A DNA stretch of 64,000 bases, taken from positions 1-64,000 of the forward strand of contig RSEH01000109.1 in the NCBI GenBank assembly GCA_006503475.1, given 5' to 3'. The translations under genes were made by a program, and so were the position numbers. The notes under the pieces were generated by a model that worked only from the letters and a program-made list of their open reading frames with translations, ran no database searches and was not told the origin of the DNA. The DNA is from Stentor roeselii (Eukaryota > Ciliophora > Heterotrichea > Heterotrichida > Stentoridae). Each line of letters opens with the position of its first letter. Position 1 is the stretch's first letter. Positions 10,745-22,599 of this stretch are shown here, piece by piece.

Positions 10745-10885
10745 ATTTGGAAAAACGGTCTTAAAGTCAATAAAGGAAAATATATATGATAATCATATTA
10801 CTAAAAAAAGGTAAAATTTTCGAGTTAATTGAAAGGAAAGGCTACGAAAATTTATATATTATTAACTTAGTTAGTTAATTATAAA
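10745..10885 (+). pseudogene. Remnant of a third MORN-like paralog
   Basis: On the plus strand, opposite to its neighbours, a short stretch reads WKNGLKVNKGKY, a stop, then after a frame change LKKGKIFELIER. This matches the conserved block GTWEKGLRINSGTF...KFKQGKLYKLIE of the two flanking paralogs in order and spacing. Stops and frame breaks show it is dead. Weaker similarity may extend to about 11250, but I could not follow it with confidence. Confidence 0.5.
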
Positions 10886-11664
10886 CAAATTCAAAGAATC
10901 TATGTTTTGTACTTTTATATTTATAAATAAAAGAATTATGCTTGACTGGATAATACTGAAAAGTTCACAAATAAAAGTGATATTCCATGTGATTAGGCTT
11001 ATTAAGAGATAAGCTACTAAAAAATCAATTCCTTTATATGAAAATAACCTGCTAATTTTAACTAGTTCTTCAAGTGTTCAATAGGTCCTCTAAATAAAAA
11101 AATCAAGCCGATTAGATAAAATTTCAGATAGTATTTGGGATAATTTCAATTTGAACTACTATTATATGCTCGGCTTATCAAAGGTTTCATTTTAGAAGTT
11201 CTGAAATTTCTTTGAATTATAGTTTTAAATAGTGTATAACTAATTTTAGGTTAAATTTAAGGCTTGAAATTGATCTAAATAAATAATCAAAGATATATCC
11301 GAGTTGGTGGATAAAATTAGTTTTAATTCATATAAAGAATTTGTTTAAGTTTTATTTTTAAAGTTCAAAGCTTTTGAAAAGGGTTCATTTGCAGGAGAAT
11401 GGCAAGGGATGCATCTTGTTCTTAATTACTTTAATTGATCAATAAAATATAATCTTTTTATCCAAACAAGAGATATCTAATATTAAAGAATTACTAATTA
11501 TTATATTATTATGTTTATGCGACTTAAACTAACACGTAGAATGATTCAATTAATTATATATTATTATATTTAATATAATTTTTGATAAATTAGTTATAGA
11601 TACTAAAGGTCATTTCAGCATTATTATAAAAACCTGAAATTAATCAATAAAATCAGAGTTTTAA
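10886..11664. other. AT-rich spacer between MORN-like paralogs
   Basis: No open gene. Fragments such as a YYMLGLSK-like stretch near 11160 could be further debris of the third MORN-like copy, but this is not secure. Confidence 0.35.
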
Positions 11665-12840
11665 TTAATTTAACTCATAATAGTTAATTATTTTATCAAG
11701 CCTATTTTCTTTCCAAATTCCTTTAATCTTATAGGAAAGTGCATAAAAGTTCCCAATTCCTGAAATCCTATCATTTTTGAAGTACCCTTTAAATCTAGAA
11801 GTATCAGAAAAAACTAGGCATCCTAATCCATTTTTCATTCCATGACTCATTTGCCCGAAATACAAACTCTTATCCTCATATTCGATTTTTGAAACTACCT
11901 GAAAGTCCTTTTCATTCACATTATAAGACTTGTTTGATTTATTTTTCATTTCCTTTGAGTAGAAATATGCCTTAGATATTTTATTTTCCAGGTCAATCCA
12001 ATTTTTCTTAGGCAGAATACAATAAAAAATGATCCATTTATAGAAAGGCGAAATATTCATCGCCTTCGTAAACATTAAATATTGATCAAAGGCATCCTGA
12101 ATGAATGATTCCAAAAGTGATTTAAATAATAAGCACTGCTGATTTAATGTAAAATAATATCTGTTATCTTTTGAATTTCCTTCCGTCTGAAATTCTAACT
12201 CATCTGACTTAATTCTAAATTTTTCAGGAAAATGGGAAAAAGATCCATCGAATTTGATTCTTAAACTTCCTTGAACAATCTTACATGGTCCTATAAATTA
12301 ATTTTTCGTTAAGAATCCTTTAATGTAAATATTGTTTTCCAGGAATAATTTTCCTCGACCATGAGGAACTGATCCGATAAATTTGCTGATTAATCTGAAA
12401 TTTTTACTTCGAATTTCTTTGATATTAAAGTATTTATCCTGGATGCTATATATATGAAAGTTGCTGATTTTTTTAGTTGAAATCTGATATGAAGGTGCGA
12501 AAAGTCCATCAAACAAGTAAAAACCATCGATGCATATAAGAAACAAGTTTTCAGTGCTAGGAATTTCATTGAAAAATTCACCGTGTTTCCTGTAGTTTGT
12601 TTGAGGGACTTCATAAGCCATCCCTGATATTGGAACTGCTGTTGTTTCTATCAGTTTATATAGCTTTCCTTGCTTGAATTTAACTTTCATTGTAAAATCA
12701 AAGAAATCGAAAGTCCCTGAATTTATCCTAAGACCTTTTTCCCAGGTGCCTGTGAAGGTATACAATTCAGTATAAAGGGTCCCTGAACCATGAGCTATTC
12801 CGTTGATAGTATCGCCAGAGAAACAGAAGAGCCTTTCCAT
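11665..12840 (-). pseudogene. MORN-like paralog interrupted by one in-frame TAA
   Basis: The minus-strand frame from 12840 to 11665 is open over 392 codons except for a single TAA at 12298-12300 (codon 181). It matches the 393-residue neighbour along its whole length. Around the break, KGFLTKN-stop-FIGPCK aligns without gaps to KGFIIGYFFIGQCK, so the TAA takes the place of a Phe. Nothing of intron size is inserted there. The downstream half keeps the conserved C-terminal MORN motifs (YFGQMSHGMKNGLGCLVF). This is either a young pseudogene, a gene read through at the stop, a truncated 180-residue product, or a base-call error or allele. Confidence 0.7.
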
Positions 12841-13142
12841 GTTTAAAAACTTTAAAACTCTATATTTAGCTAATTATCTAATATAATAATGACCCGATAT
12901 TCAAAAAATTAGCTTTCAATCATTTTATCTGACAATTCAGATCAAGCTATTGAAATTAATAATAAAAGATTTTTATTTAGATATAGGCTAAACTTTATTT
13001 GTATACTCATAATACAAATGAAAAATTCAGAGCAAACCCTTTAAAGTAAATTTTAATTCAGAATTAATTTTGTAGGGTTTCAAGTATTTGATTTCTGCTT
13101 TATGTTTAAACTAAAAATCTCAAACCAAACCTTAATAATTCA
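12841..13142. other. AT-rich divergent spacer
   Basis: Upstream flank of the MORN-like paralog. No gene or clear signal seen. Confidence 0.4.
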
Positions 13143-13490
13143 AAATAGAGTTAAACACTATTCAATATGATCCTCTTAAATACTAAAAAAATATTCAATA
13201 ATAAAATATATATCATCAGATTTCCCTAAAAAAGTGAAAACTCAGGTAGAATCTTAAACTAAATCAACTAAGTTTTCACTAAAAGACCGATTCATCGTCA
13301 ATATCAGGGAAAATAACTCAAATAGAGTTAAAACACTATTCAATATGATCCTCTTAAATACTAAAAAAATATTCAATAATAAAATATATATCATCAGATT
13401 TCCCTAAAAAAGTGAAAACTCAGGTAAGATCTTAACTAAATCAACTAAGTTTTCACTAAAAGACCGATTCATCGTCAATATCAGGGAAAA
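13143..13490. repeat. 171-bp tandem duplication upstream of the Cys-rich membrane protein
   Basis: Positions 13143-13313 and 13320-13490 are nearly identical direct copies with a period of 177 bp and only a few one-base differences. Each runs from AAATAGAGTTAAA to ATATCAGGGAAAA. The second copy ends 9 bp before the ATG at 13500, so the first copy is probably an older promoter and leader, now doubled. Confidence 0.93.
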
Positions 13491-13499
13491 GCTCTGTGA

Positions 13500-16400
13500 A
13501 TGGACTTTTTAAAAATTCTCCAGTTTTCTTATAAAATGTTCTTAGGCTTCCTTGCACTTTTTATGAATAGTTCACTCGGAAACCTATTCTGTAAAACAGA
13601 TGATTGCACTTCATGCATATCAAACTACAATTACAGATCTCTAAGCTGTCTAAAATTCTGCCCCTCTAGATATTTCATAGAAGACGAAAAATGCATGCCA
13701 GAAGAAAGCCTCGACCTCTTTATACTCGATTTCTTTTCCTTCAGAAAACTAAAATCAGCATCAATCGATAATTTTCACCATCCAGAACACTATGAGTTCA
13801 ATAATATCTCAAAAAAAACCCCAGCATCCACCAGAGAGAGAGGCTTTTATTTTTACTCAAACTCGCAACTGGTTTCAAATACATCCTGGATTCTCGCTCC
13901 AGATTTTTGTGTGGCCATGTATTTAAAAGTTATATCTCCAGGAGATATATTCCGAGTGGTAGATTCGAATTTTAATCATTTTTCAATTTCATTTGATGTT
14001 TACTTAAAAATCGAATTTAATACCACGAATGGTGTGAATGTTTTACAAAATATTCAGATTGATCTTGAAAATAAATGGAAACTAGTTTTGTTTAGAGTGA
14101 TTCAATATAAAGATTACCTTATTTATGGAAATCCTAGTTTAAAAACTATTCCAAATCAAGAATTCAGAATGGATTCAAATTCAAGTTTATTCATTCTTGG
14201 ATCTTCAACTTCTAGTTTTCAAGGGTTTATTGCATATCTTTGCATAAAAAATAGTAATAATTGCCAATCGAAGATGTTTTTAGGCAATAAATGCTTAGTC
14301 AATGAGTATTTTTTATTAGGGTCTTGTATGAATTGTTCTTCGAATTGCTCTGATTATTGTACAAGGTCTTCTTGTGAGTTATGCTATTCATCAATATGCT
14401 CTAATTGTACAGGTTATTTCTTAGATGATTGCAGGCAAAATGATAAAAACTTTTTACTTAACTCTTATAATTTAGGAAGATATTGTAAAATTGGAACAGG
14501 ATTCAACTGTAGTGAATGCTCTCCGACACATATACTTCACAATGGCTTATGTATCAAACAACCTACAAATTTCTCAACAATCACTTTAAGACTTGATGAA
14601 TTTACTCAGTACCAAGGTGATTACTTTCAAAGTGGTGAAAACGCTTCAACCTACTCTCCTTTTAATAATCCAGAGTCAGATGATCCTATAGCTCTAAGTC
14701 TTCGAGGTTACATGTTCAGAGAGAAACAGTTCATGCAAGCTAATAATATAACTTTGAACTACTCGTTTACCTTGTCTCTTTGGGTTTACACTGGACCAGC
14801 AATGTGGGTTATCTATTGTGATAAGTTCTATTTAACATACGATGCATCTTTTCACATTAATCTTGCAAACTATGAAAACACTTTAGGAGTATCTGTTGAC
14901 GGAGAATGTATTTCATTTACATGGCAATTCTTTGCAATAACTTTAGAATTCTTGAACAATACAACTCAAATTTCCCTTCATTGTGGAACCTTAACTCCGA
15001 AAATCCGAAGTTTTTCAGGCTACGCGTTTTACGATAGTCCTGGAAATATAAAAATAACAACGATTAACGGCAATTACCACTTAATCTACAGAATGACTCT
15101 TTCTCAATTTGCTTTTCATGATTTTTCTGAACAGTTGCAGATCTGCTCGACTCCTGGATCATGGTACTGCTTAGGAACAGTGAACTACGGAAAATATAAC
15201 TCAACAATGTATACTAACAGAACATTTGAATGCAATACACAATGCAAAGACGGATGCTCGAGGTACTCGAGTTGTAATCAATGTAAAAAAATCTTTTGCC
15301 CGACATGTAATAACTTTAATAATGAATCTTGTCAAGAAGACATGAATTATTCACCTTGTCTACCAGGTTATCATATTTCAGATGATAATAAAACCTGTTG
15401 TAATGAAAGATGCACCTTGTGTTATAGTCATGAAGTTTATTTATGCAGTAAATGTGTAAATGGATTTTTTCTAGTTGGCAACTTTTGTGCGAAAAATTGC
15501 CCTTCTGGATATGATATCAATGGAGCAGATTGTAAGAAAATTAAAACGAATGTTTTAGATATAACTTTTGATGGCATTTCTAATAACTTCAGTGATTCTT
15601 ATGGAAATGAGTTTTTTGCTGGAAGTGGATTTTTGCTTTATCCTGATATCGATGTGAATGCCCCGATTCCTGCAAAATCTCGAGGGTTTTACTTCAAAGG
15701 TAATTCTTTCATCCAAACATTAAACAATATTTCAATATCATATGAGTCCACTATCATGTTTTGGATACGGCAAACATTTCCAGGGATACTTATAAAAAAA
15801 AACGATTTAACAATTACTTCAAAAGCGAGTTTTCAATATAAAAATTATACTTTCAGCTATGATAACTTACAAAATGATATTTGGATTGTTTTTTTCTTCA
15901 AATCATTTATTCATTATGATTTATATCAGGTGATGTATCAAGACTCCATCTCAAGAGAGAGATACTTCGTTGCAGTCTATGCTTTTGATGACGAATTTTC
16001 ACCGATTTTCATAGGAAATAAAACAGGTGGTTTCAAAGGATTCATTTGGAGATTTTCGATAACTCAAGAGGCCATCAATTTACAAAAAATTCAAATTTGC
16101 AATCAGAATATTTCTATTAATTGTCTTTGGAATTGCTCATTACCTTACTTTTATTCAAATAATTCATGTGAATCTTGCTTGTTTGAGTGCTCTGATGGTT
16201 GTGTCAGAGATTCCGACTGCAACTTATGTTCAGACCCAAAATGTCACAAGTGCCAAGATTTCACTTCTAAATGCTTAGAATGTAAAAACGACTCATCTCT
16301 CTCATTAGAATCCTGCCAATGTAATCTTGGGTTTTACTGGAACTATACTTTAAAAAAATGCTCGAAATGTATGAAATTTTGTAAAGATTGCAATTCATTT

Positions 16401-18968
16401 AATAATTGTTCACTTTGCAGTGAAAACTTTAAATTTAATGGGAAAAATTGTGAATGTAAAGAAAAGTATTACTTAAATAATGAAACCTGCTTGGAATGCA
16501 ATGAAACTTGTCGAACATGTGATGGGCCTTTTTCTTTCAATTGTTTGAGTTGCTCTGAGAAAAAAGAACATTTAAATGATTCTTGTTTTTGCAAAGAAAG
16601 GTATTTTGAGGAAAATTTTGAATGTTCTCCATGCCCTCTTCACTGTCTTCGATGTGAAAATGGAACAAAATGTTTGAAGTGTGAAGAAAAATTTGTAAAT
16701 TATGATGGAAAATGTGTTTGTCCTAATCAAACATTTTTAAGTAATGGAGAGTGCATCTCGTGCAATCCATTTTGCTATAATTGCTCTGGCGCTAGTAGTT
16801 ATGAGTGTCTTTCATGTAATGAAAATTTTTTGCTTACTGATATGAACAGTTGCACTTGTAACTACTCTTATTATCTTGAGGACTTTCAATGTCGTTACTG
16901 TGATCTGGATGGCAACTTTGAGATTGTTAATGAAATTTGTTTATGCAAAAAATCTTACTTTTTAAAAGGGTCCCAGTGTGTTCAGTGTCATAATTCTTGT
17001 AAAACTTGCTTTGGAGAAACATCTAAGGATTGTGAAGAGTGCAAAGATGAGTTATCGAAAACTATTGACGGCCTGTGCTTGTGTGAAGACTCCAAATACT
17101 GGAATGGGAAAAACTGTAAAAGCTGTGACTTTGAACTAAATCTAATTGCAGATAAATATTCTTGCAAATGTGCAGATGGATTTTATAGTCTAAATAGTTC
17201 CTGCTCACCCTGCAATCAGTATTGCAAGACCTGCTTCGGTGGTTCAAATTCCGAATGTTTTTCTTGCAATGATCCTAAAAGTTACAAAGGTAAATCCCAA
17301 TGTCTTCCCTGTCCAGAAACAGAGTTTTTCAATATCCATCTAAAAAAATGCATGAAATGCCCTAATCTCTGCTCTTTATGTTTAAATGATTCCTCTTGCA
17401 CTACTTGTTTGAACAACAGTGAGTCAATAAACACCTCATCATGTAACTGCATTTTCGGTTATTCAGAAAATAAAGGAAAATGTGAAAAAAAATTTTTTAC
17501 CTCTCGTTTAAAACTGGATACTTCAAATACAGTTTTCATTATTTTTTCCGATTCACTTCAAAAAATCTTATCCAAAGCTGATCTTTTGATTCAAGTGGAC
17601 TCAAATGATGTGAATTTCAAAATAGAAATGGTAAACATGTCTTATTACAAAACCTTTCTTAGTTTAACTGAAGAACTCAAGTCTAAAACAAAACGAAAAG
17701 CAACTCTAGAATTATCGAAAAGTATCATTTCCAAGGATGGAGCTAATTTAACCGAAACTCTCTTTAATTTTGCATTATTTGATGAGAGTGTTAAGGAAAA
17801 TTTTGAAAGTTTAGATAATCTGCAAGAATCAGGAACGACTGTCACTTCTGCAGCTTTAGGAGCTTCGATTGTTTCAGGTACGATTTTGATGAACCCTACA
17901 CTTTTATTTAATTTATTGAATCTGGTTGAAAATTTTTCATATGTTTTGCTGTTTGACATAAGATTTCACCAGAAGTTTATTGATTTTATGATGAACTTAA
18001 AGCAAAGCACAAAGTTTCCTTCATTGAAAATTCCTTTCACAGCGAAAGAAGAAAAACTTCCTGAAAAATTTTATGTTTTTGGATTGGAATCCTCTCTTTT
18101 GATAGTAAATTCAGGATATTTGCTGATTTTGTTCTTTACAATGATGTTTTTAACGATTCTTGCACAAATTTTCTCTTTAATAAAAAGTTCATTTTTGGGA
18201 AGAATTGGAGAAAAGGTAAAAAAATCAATGTTTTTTGGGTGGTTTTATCGATTTTGTATACAAGGTTGTTTTGATTTATTTATTTTCAGTTTAATCAGTT
18301 TAAAATACACTTCATTCAGCTCTACTCTTAATGCTGTTGATTTAAGTTGCTGTTACATCATCTTGGTAATGTTTATTTAGAGTTTTATTTTCACCTGCAT
18401 TGTAATCAACCTGATAATCATCATAAAATTAGACTTTCCTATTTCAAAGTCGAGAATAAACGAAAGGTTTCCTTACTTTCGAAGTCTTTTCGAAGAGTTT
18501 GATTGTAAATCTTGGAATATGTGTCTTTTTTATTTGCTTTTCATGATTAGAAGACTTTTTGGTTCAACGCTTATTGTTTATTCAAATAAAATTCTTCAGT
18601 TGATGTCTGGAATTTCATTTTCAATGATGGTGATCATTATTTAGGCAATGCTTTATCTGATCATGATAAAACCTTTTGAGGAAAACGTAGAAAATTATTC
18701 AATGTTTGTGAATGAAATACTTTTACTTGTATTTTATTCAGTTTTAGCTGCTACTGAATTGAATCTGATAAGTAAAACAAAAGAAGAACTAGCTGTTTTT
18801 AGTATCAGAACTATTATAGCTGCTCTTGGATTCAATGTTTTTGTGAACTTAGCTAAAGTGTTGTACAAAATAGTGAATAAAATCAAATCTATCATCAAAG
18901 CCAGGAACACAAGAATCGCTCCAACTGAGCATGCGACGTCAGTTCATAAAATTGATAAGTTTAGCTAA
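13500..18968 (+). CDS. Cys-rich (furin-like) multi-pass membrane protein with LamG-like modules
   Basis: Three exons (13500-18365, 18381-18629, 18645-18968) encode 1812 residues; both 15-nt introns lie between codons. A signal-like hydrophobic segment lies at about 10-28. Three concanavalin/LamG-like modules alternate with Cys-rich blocks (each has a RGFYF or RGYMF strand followed by a hydrophobic beta core). A long furin/EGF-like array of CxxC-x(n)-C units follows at about 900-1330. The C-terminal 250 residues hold several membrane segments, ending in a KPFEEN motif seen in many large ciliate surface proteins. Without splicing the frame stops at 18380 inside the membrane region; splicing restores the last segments. 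This looks like a surface receptor or adhesion protein. The family is large and poorly characterised in ciliates. Confidence 0.85.
18366..18380 (+). other. 15-nt intron
   Basis: GTAATGTTTATTTAG, with A at position 10. Removing it takes out the stop that ends the first exon and joins CCYIIL to SFIFTCIVINL in frame within a membrane segment. Confidence 0.88.
18630..18644 (+). other. 15-nt intron
   Basis: GTGATCATTATTTAG; it starts GTG instead of GTA but keeps A at position 10. Removing it deletes an in-frame TAG and joins SFSMM to AMLYLIMIKPF in frame. Confidence 0.87.
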
Positions 18969-18996
18969 GAGTATTAATAGTTAAGGGAATATTAAT

Positions 18997-19108
18997 TTAA
19001 AATATTACCAGGTTAAAATATTAACAGGTTAAAATATTCATAGGTTAAAATATTACCAGGTTAAAATATTAGCAGGTTAAAATATTACGAGGTTAAAATA
19101 TTCCAGGG
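18997..19108. repeat. 16-bp minisatellite, seven units
   Basis: Seven adjacent copies of TTAAAATATTxxxxGG, where the four x positions vary (acca, aaca, cata, acca, agca, acga, ccag). It lies 29 bp after the end of the Cys-rich membrane gene, in the 3' flank between two converging genes. Confidence 0.95.
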
Positions 19109-19314
19109 TGTTAAAAGTCTCTTTTGAATTTATCTTATTATCAAAATATTTTCATCTCTTGAAAGTAAGCAATAAATACATTGAATAGATCAACAATAGA
19201 TATCTAACAAATTATTTTCAAATTTAATCATTTATAGATAAATAAAAGATAACCTACCAAATATATTCAAACATAAACCAAATTAAAAGCTTCTAACCCT
19301 GCACCAACAAACAA

Positions 19315-19956
19315 TTAATACACTTCATCCCCTCCCGCAGCAACCCACCTCCAAATATGTTGTTTCAACTTTTTCCTCTTAATAACAGGAAGACTTTCAA
19401 CAACCGGTTCAAGCTGATCCTCAACAATTCCTTCAGTTTCTTCACTCATCTGCAACTTCTTCATAGTCGATAGTTTTTTGAACTTATTAGTCCTCATCCT
19501 CTTAGCCTTGAGTAGTTCAGGTTCCAAAACACTAGCAGTAAAGTCCTTTTCTTTTTCCGGAGGCGCCAGATTTTTCACCTGATTAAAAATAATAGATTCC
19601 TTCTGCGAGAGATTCGTAAGTTTATCAACATTAATCGACTTTCTCGCAAAAACAGGATTTTTCACTAAATGTTTTTTTTCCTCAACGATTTGAATGGAAT
19701 TTTTCTTCAACTTCAACGACTTACGCCGAAGATGACTGACACTTTGAGTAGTCTCTAGAGTCTTCAAGTCCTGACAAGTAAAAAGCTTTTCTGATAAATA
19801 ACTCGTCTTCATATCTAAAGAAGGCTGCAGACTCAGCCCTGCCTTGGTCCTGTAAACATTGATTGACTCGATTTTCGCAGGTTTCTTTGAAGGGCTTCTT
19901 TCTCGCTTATGGAAATTTTTAAGACTTTTGCTTAGGTTAATCGAGCCGATTGACAT
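19315..19956 (-). CDS. Unknown basic protein
   Basis: A 213-residue Lys/Ser-rich protein (MSIGSINLSKSLKNFHKRER at the start), low in complexity, with no domain I recognise. The frame runs further upstream to 20055, but that part overlaps the divergent gene and encodes a hydrophobic stretch out of keeping with the rest. I therefore chose the ATG at 19956, 13 bp from the ATG of the plus-strand neighbour. Such head-to-head spacing recurs in this window. A cytoskeletal or ciliary role would be a guess. Confidence 0.65.
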   Translation of the reverse strand: MSIGSINLSKSLKNFHKRERSPSKKPAKIESINVYRTKAGLSLQPSLDMKTSYLSEKLFTCQDLKTLETTQSVSHLRRKSLKLKKNSIQIVEEKKHLVKNPVFARKSINVDKLTNLSQKESIIFNQVKNLAPPEKEKDFTASVLEPELLKAKRMRTNKFKKLSTMKKLQMSEETEGIVEDQLEPVVESLPVIKRKKLKQHIWRWVAAGGDEVY

Positions 19957-19969
19957 TATTAAAATCAAG

Positions 19970-21373
19970 ATGCAGGATACTTTTTCACTAACTTCTATTA
20001 AAGAAGAAGACAAGAGAATGAGAAAAAACTCGAGTGTCAAGTTTCCGAATATCAAAAGTCAGATATCGCTGAGGAAGGCTTCAAAGTCAATTAAAGATCT
20101 CATGACACCTTCGACTTCGAGATCTGTGGCGAAACGTAACTCGCAGAGTAGTATGTTGCAGGAGTTCTTTAAAACTATTAATGATCGGGCGTCGAAGTAA
20201 ATTTTATGTAGAGGAGTTCAAGATTTGTACTCGTCTAGAGCTTCTGAGTTCTTAGATAAGATTAAAACAATTGAAAAATCGAAACATGTGAAGACTTTGA
20301 TAAACGACCTCCACGACCACGTGATGAAGAAGAAAAGCGAGTACAACTCTGTGATTCACATGAAAGTGGCTCTTCAGTCTGACATCACTCTTCTCAACCA
20401 GAAAGTAAGTGACCTGAGAGCGCCACACAAGGCCGAGCAAGACCGAGAAATCCGAATAAAAACCCTCGAAAAGCATCTTGAAAGCCTTCAAAACAGGATT
20501 CAAGATGAAAGTCTCAACAGTGAAGTACTAAGACACATGGTCGATACCCGTAAAAAGTGGCTTGACGACATCGAAGACCCAACCAGGGCTCTACGGAAGA
20601 AGATTCTTCATCTTCACGTCACAAATCAAACTTTAGACCGAGAAGCTGAATATCACGTGACCGTCGCTCGGACAATCAAAGCGAAAATCGATGAACTTAA
20701 AGAAAAAATCGAATCACAAAAGGACTTCATGCAAGCCACATCAACTAGAGAACTTGCAAAATACGAGACCAGGTACAAAGCGATTGAATTCTTTAAACAA
20801 TCACAAATTATCTGGCATAAACGGAAAATGCTTGAAAATAAAACTGTTGAGATTAAAAAATTAGAATCTCAAGAAGAAGAAACGAAAAAAGAACAGAATC
20901 TTATGAAAGAGTTTGAAATCACTCAGTTAGTCACTGCTGAAAGAGAATTAAATATTACTAAGGCATTGAAAGAAACTAACCTTCACTCTTTAAGCGACTT
21001 GAATTCAAGACTTATTCAAATGAGGGATACTAAGGAAAGTTTGATTATTTTGCAGAAAGACTTGGAGGAAAGAATTTTAGAACAGAAGAAAGAAATTGAA
21101 AATTTGAATAAAAAGTATGAAAAAGTATCACTTTCTCAAATTGAAAAGGAAGAGTATGGGTATCATACTTTGTATAAGTTGGAAATGGATGTCGCTTCAC
21201 AGGAATCGAATTTGGGACATCAGGAAAGTTTTCATTCAAAAACTAAGGAAATTTGCTCTGCTGGACTTTTGGGATTGTATAAACTTATTGATATTGTTTC
21301 GAATGTTGAGGAAGCTAGAAACTTTAGGACTGTCAAAGAGTTTATTGACTATATTTGTGATTCTTTTAGATAA
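19970..21373 (+). CDS. Coiled-coil protein
   Basis: Two exons (19970-20196 and 20212-21373) give 462 residues. The N-terminal 75 residues are basic and Ser-rich. From about 80 to 400 the sequence is heptad-rich coiled coil (runs of E/K/Q/L such as LEKHLESLQNRI and LEERILEQKKEIENLNKKYE). A short non-coiled end follows (TVKEFIDYICDSFR). Without splicing, exon 1 stops at 20200 and exon 2 has no good start; the 15-nt intron joins ASK to GVQDLYSSRA in frame. It is shaped like ciliary and basal-body coiled-coil proteins, but I cannot assign a family. Confidence 0.8.
20197..20211 (+). other. 15-nt intron
   Basis: GTAAATTTTATGTAG with A at position 10. It splits a Lys codon (AA|A) and its removal joins two open frames of the coiled-coil gene. 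Confidence 0.88.
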
Positions 21374-21617
21374 TTTAAATATTGTTAGGATGTGAGGTTG
21401 TAGATCGAATGTATGAAATTCAGGAATTATTTTATTTTAAGGTTTATAATGAGATTAAGAATTTTTGTTAATTTTGATGGCTCTATAGTTTTGATGATAT
21501 AATATTACACCCCATAATAACCCTAAAACCCTAAAAAAACATCCCTATTTCCACTAATCAAAAAACCCCCTCATAAAACCCATCCAAATCTCAAAAAAAT
21601 CCAAAGTATTAAACTAA

Positions 21618-22556
21618 CTATAAGAAATAATCAGGAGTCTTCCTCACCTGAGTTCCAGGTTCATTTTGCTTAGGAGCGGGGTCAAACTGTAAATAATTAT
21701 ATTTCAAATTTTCATCAATTTCCAGAATAGCAGCCTGATTTCCACACCGATAGCAATAATTAGGAGCTGAGAAAATAGTGACAACATTTCTATCATGAGT
21801 GCAACTATATCCTTCCATAACAAGTTGATGAGCCCTAGCAATTAACTTAAGTCCATTGGTATGATTGAACTGTTCACTGATATCTTGTCCAAAGGTGTAC
21901 CCTGCGCCCCTCGGCGAAATTCCCCATCCACAGCGATTATCCGGGTCAGACCACAGCAAGTCGCACATAGGTCCTTCATGCGGGACTTCTTGAACTCTAT
22001 CCAATTGTCTAACATGGTCCAAGGTATCAACTGAAGGTGAGAGTCCTCCATGAAGACAAAAGACCTGATTTTCAACAAGAGCTGTAACAGGCAAGTAATC
22101 AAACAGGTCTGTGAAGTACTTCCAAACAGCTGCATTTCCATATTTTCTCATACATTCATCGTAAAAACCATAAACTTGAGTGATTTGGCGAGACTCATGA
22201 TTCCCTCTAGTCAATGTGATCCGGTCTCGATATCTCACTTTTAAAGTCACCAGAAGAGTCACTGTCTCTATCGAGTAGTACCCGCGATCCACATAGTCAC
22301 CAGTGAAAAGATAATTCGTCTCTGGAGGTCTTCCTCCAATCTTAAACAACTCAATCAAATCATAGTACTGCCCATGGATGTCTCCACAGACTGTCACTGG
22401 AGTTTTGACCGGCTGTACATTTGGCTCTTCCTGTAAAATTTCTTTGGCCTTTTCACAAAGTGCCTTGATTTCTGACTCTGGTAAAGGTTTGCATTCCATG
22501 AGTTCTGAAATCTGCCTTTCAAGAATTTCGATGTCAGAGTTTGAAAGATTAGCCAT
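21618..22556 (-). CDS. PPP2CA-like: Protein phosphatase 2A catalytic subunit
   Basis: A 312-residue PPP-family Ser/Thr phosphatase, the catalytic subunit of PP2A. The metal-binding motifs GDIHGQ, GDYVDRG and RGNHES are intact, as is [11 protein letters not shown] near 265. The C-terminus is TPDYFL, the hallmark PP2A tail whose terminal Leu is carboxymethylated in known homologs. Length matches animal PP2Ac (309). In other eukaryotes the enzyme pairs with scaffold and B-type regulatory subunits and controls the cell cycle and signalling. The ATG is 43 bp from the divergent EMC2 start, so the two genes share a very short promoter region. Confidence 0.97.
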   Translation of the reverse strand: MANLSNSDIEILERQISELMECKPLPESEIKALCEKAKEILQEEPNVQPVKTPVTVCGDIHGQYYDLIELFKIGGRPPETNYLFTGDYVDRGYYSIETVTLLVTLKVRYRDRITLTRGNHESRQITQVYGFYDECMRKYGNAAVWKYFTDLFDYLPVTALVENQVFCLHGGLSPSVDTLDHVRQLDRVQEVPHEGPMCDLLWSDPDNRCGWGISPRGAGYTFGQDISEQFNHTNGLKLIARAHQLVMEGYSCTHDRNVVTIFSAPNYCYRCGNQAAILEIDENLKYNYLQFDPAPKQNEPGTQVRKTPDYFL

Positions 22557-22599
22557 TTATTTGTCTATCGAAAAATCGTTTCTCTTGAGGTTTAATATA

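Noticed and set aside
19957-20055. Upstream part of the minus-strand frame at 19315
   Set aside because: It is antisense to the first exon of the divergent coiled-coil gene and has a different, hydrophobic make-up.
21500-21560. CCCTAAAA-like runs near 21520 that look like telomere repeats
   Set aside because: Only two or three imperfect units in the short 3' spacer of convergent genes; no array, and genes continue on both sides.
22378-22599. Long N-terminal extension of EMC2
   Set aside because: It lies antisense inside PP2A coding sequence and does not resemble EMC2; the ATG at 22600 gives the normal start.
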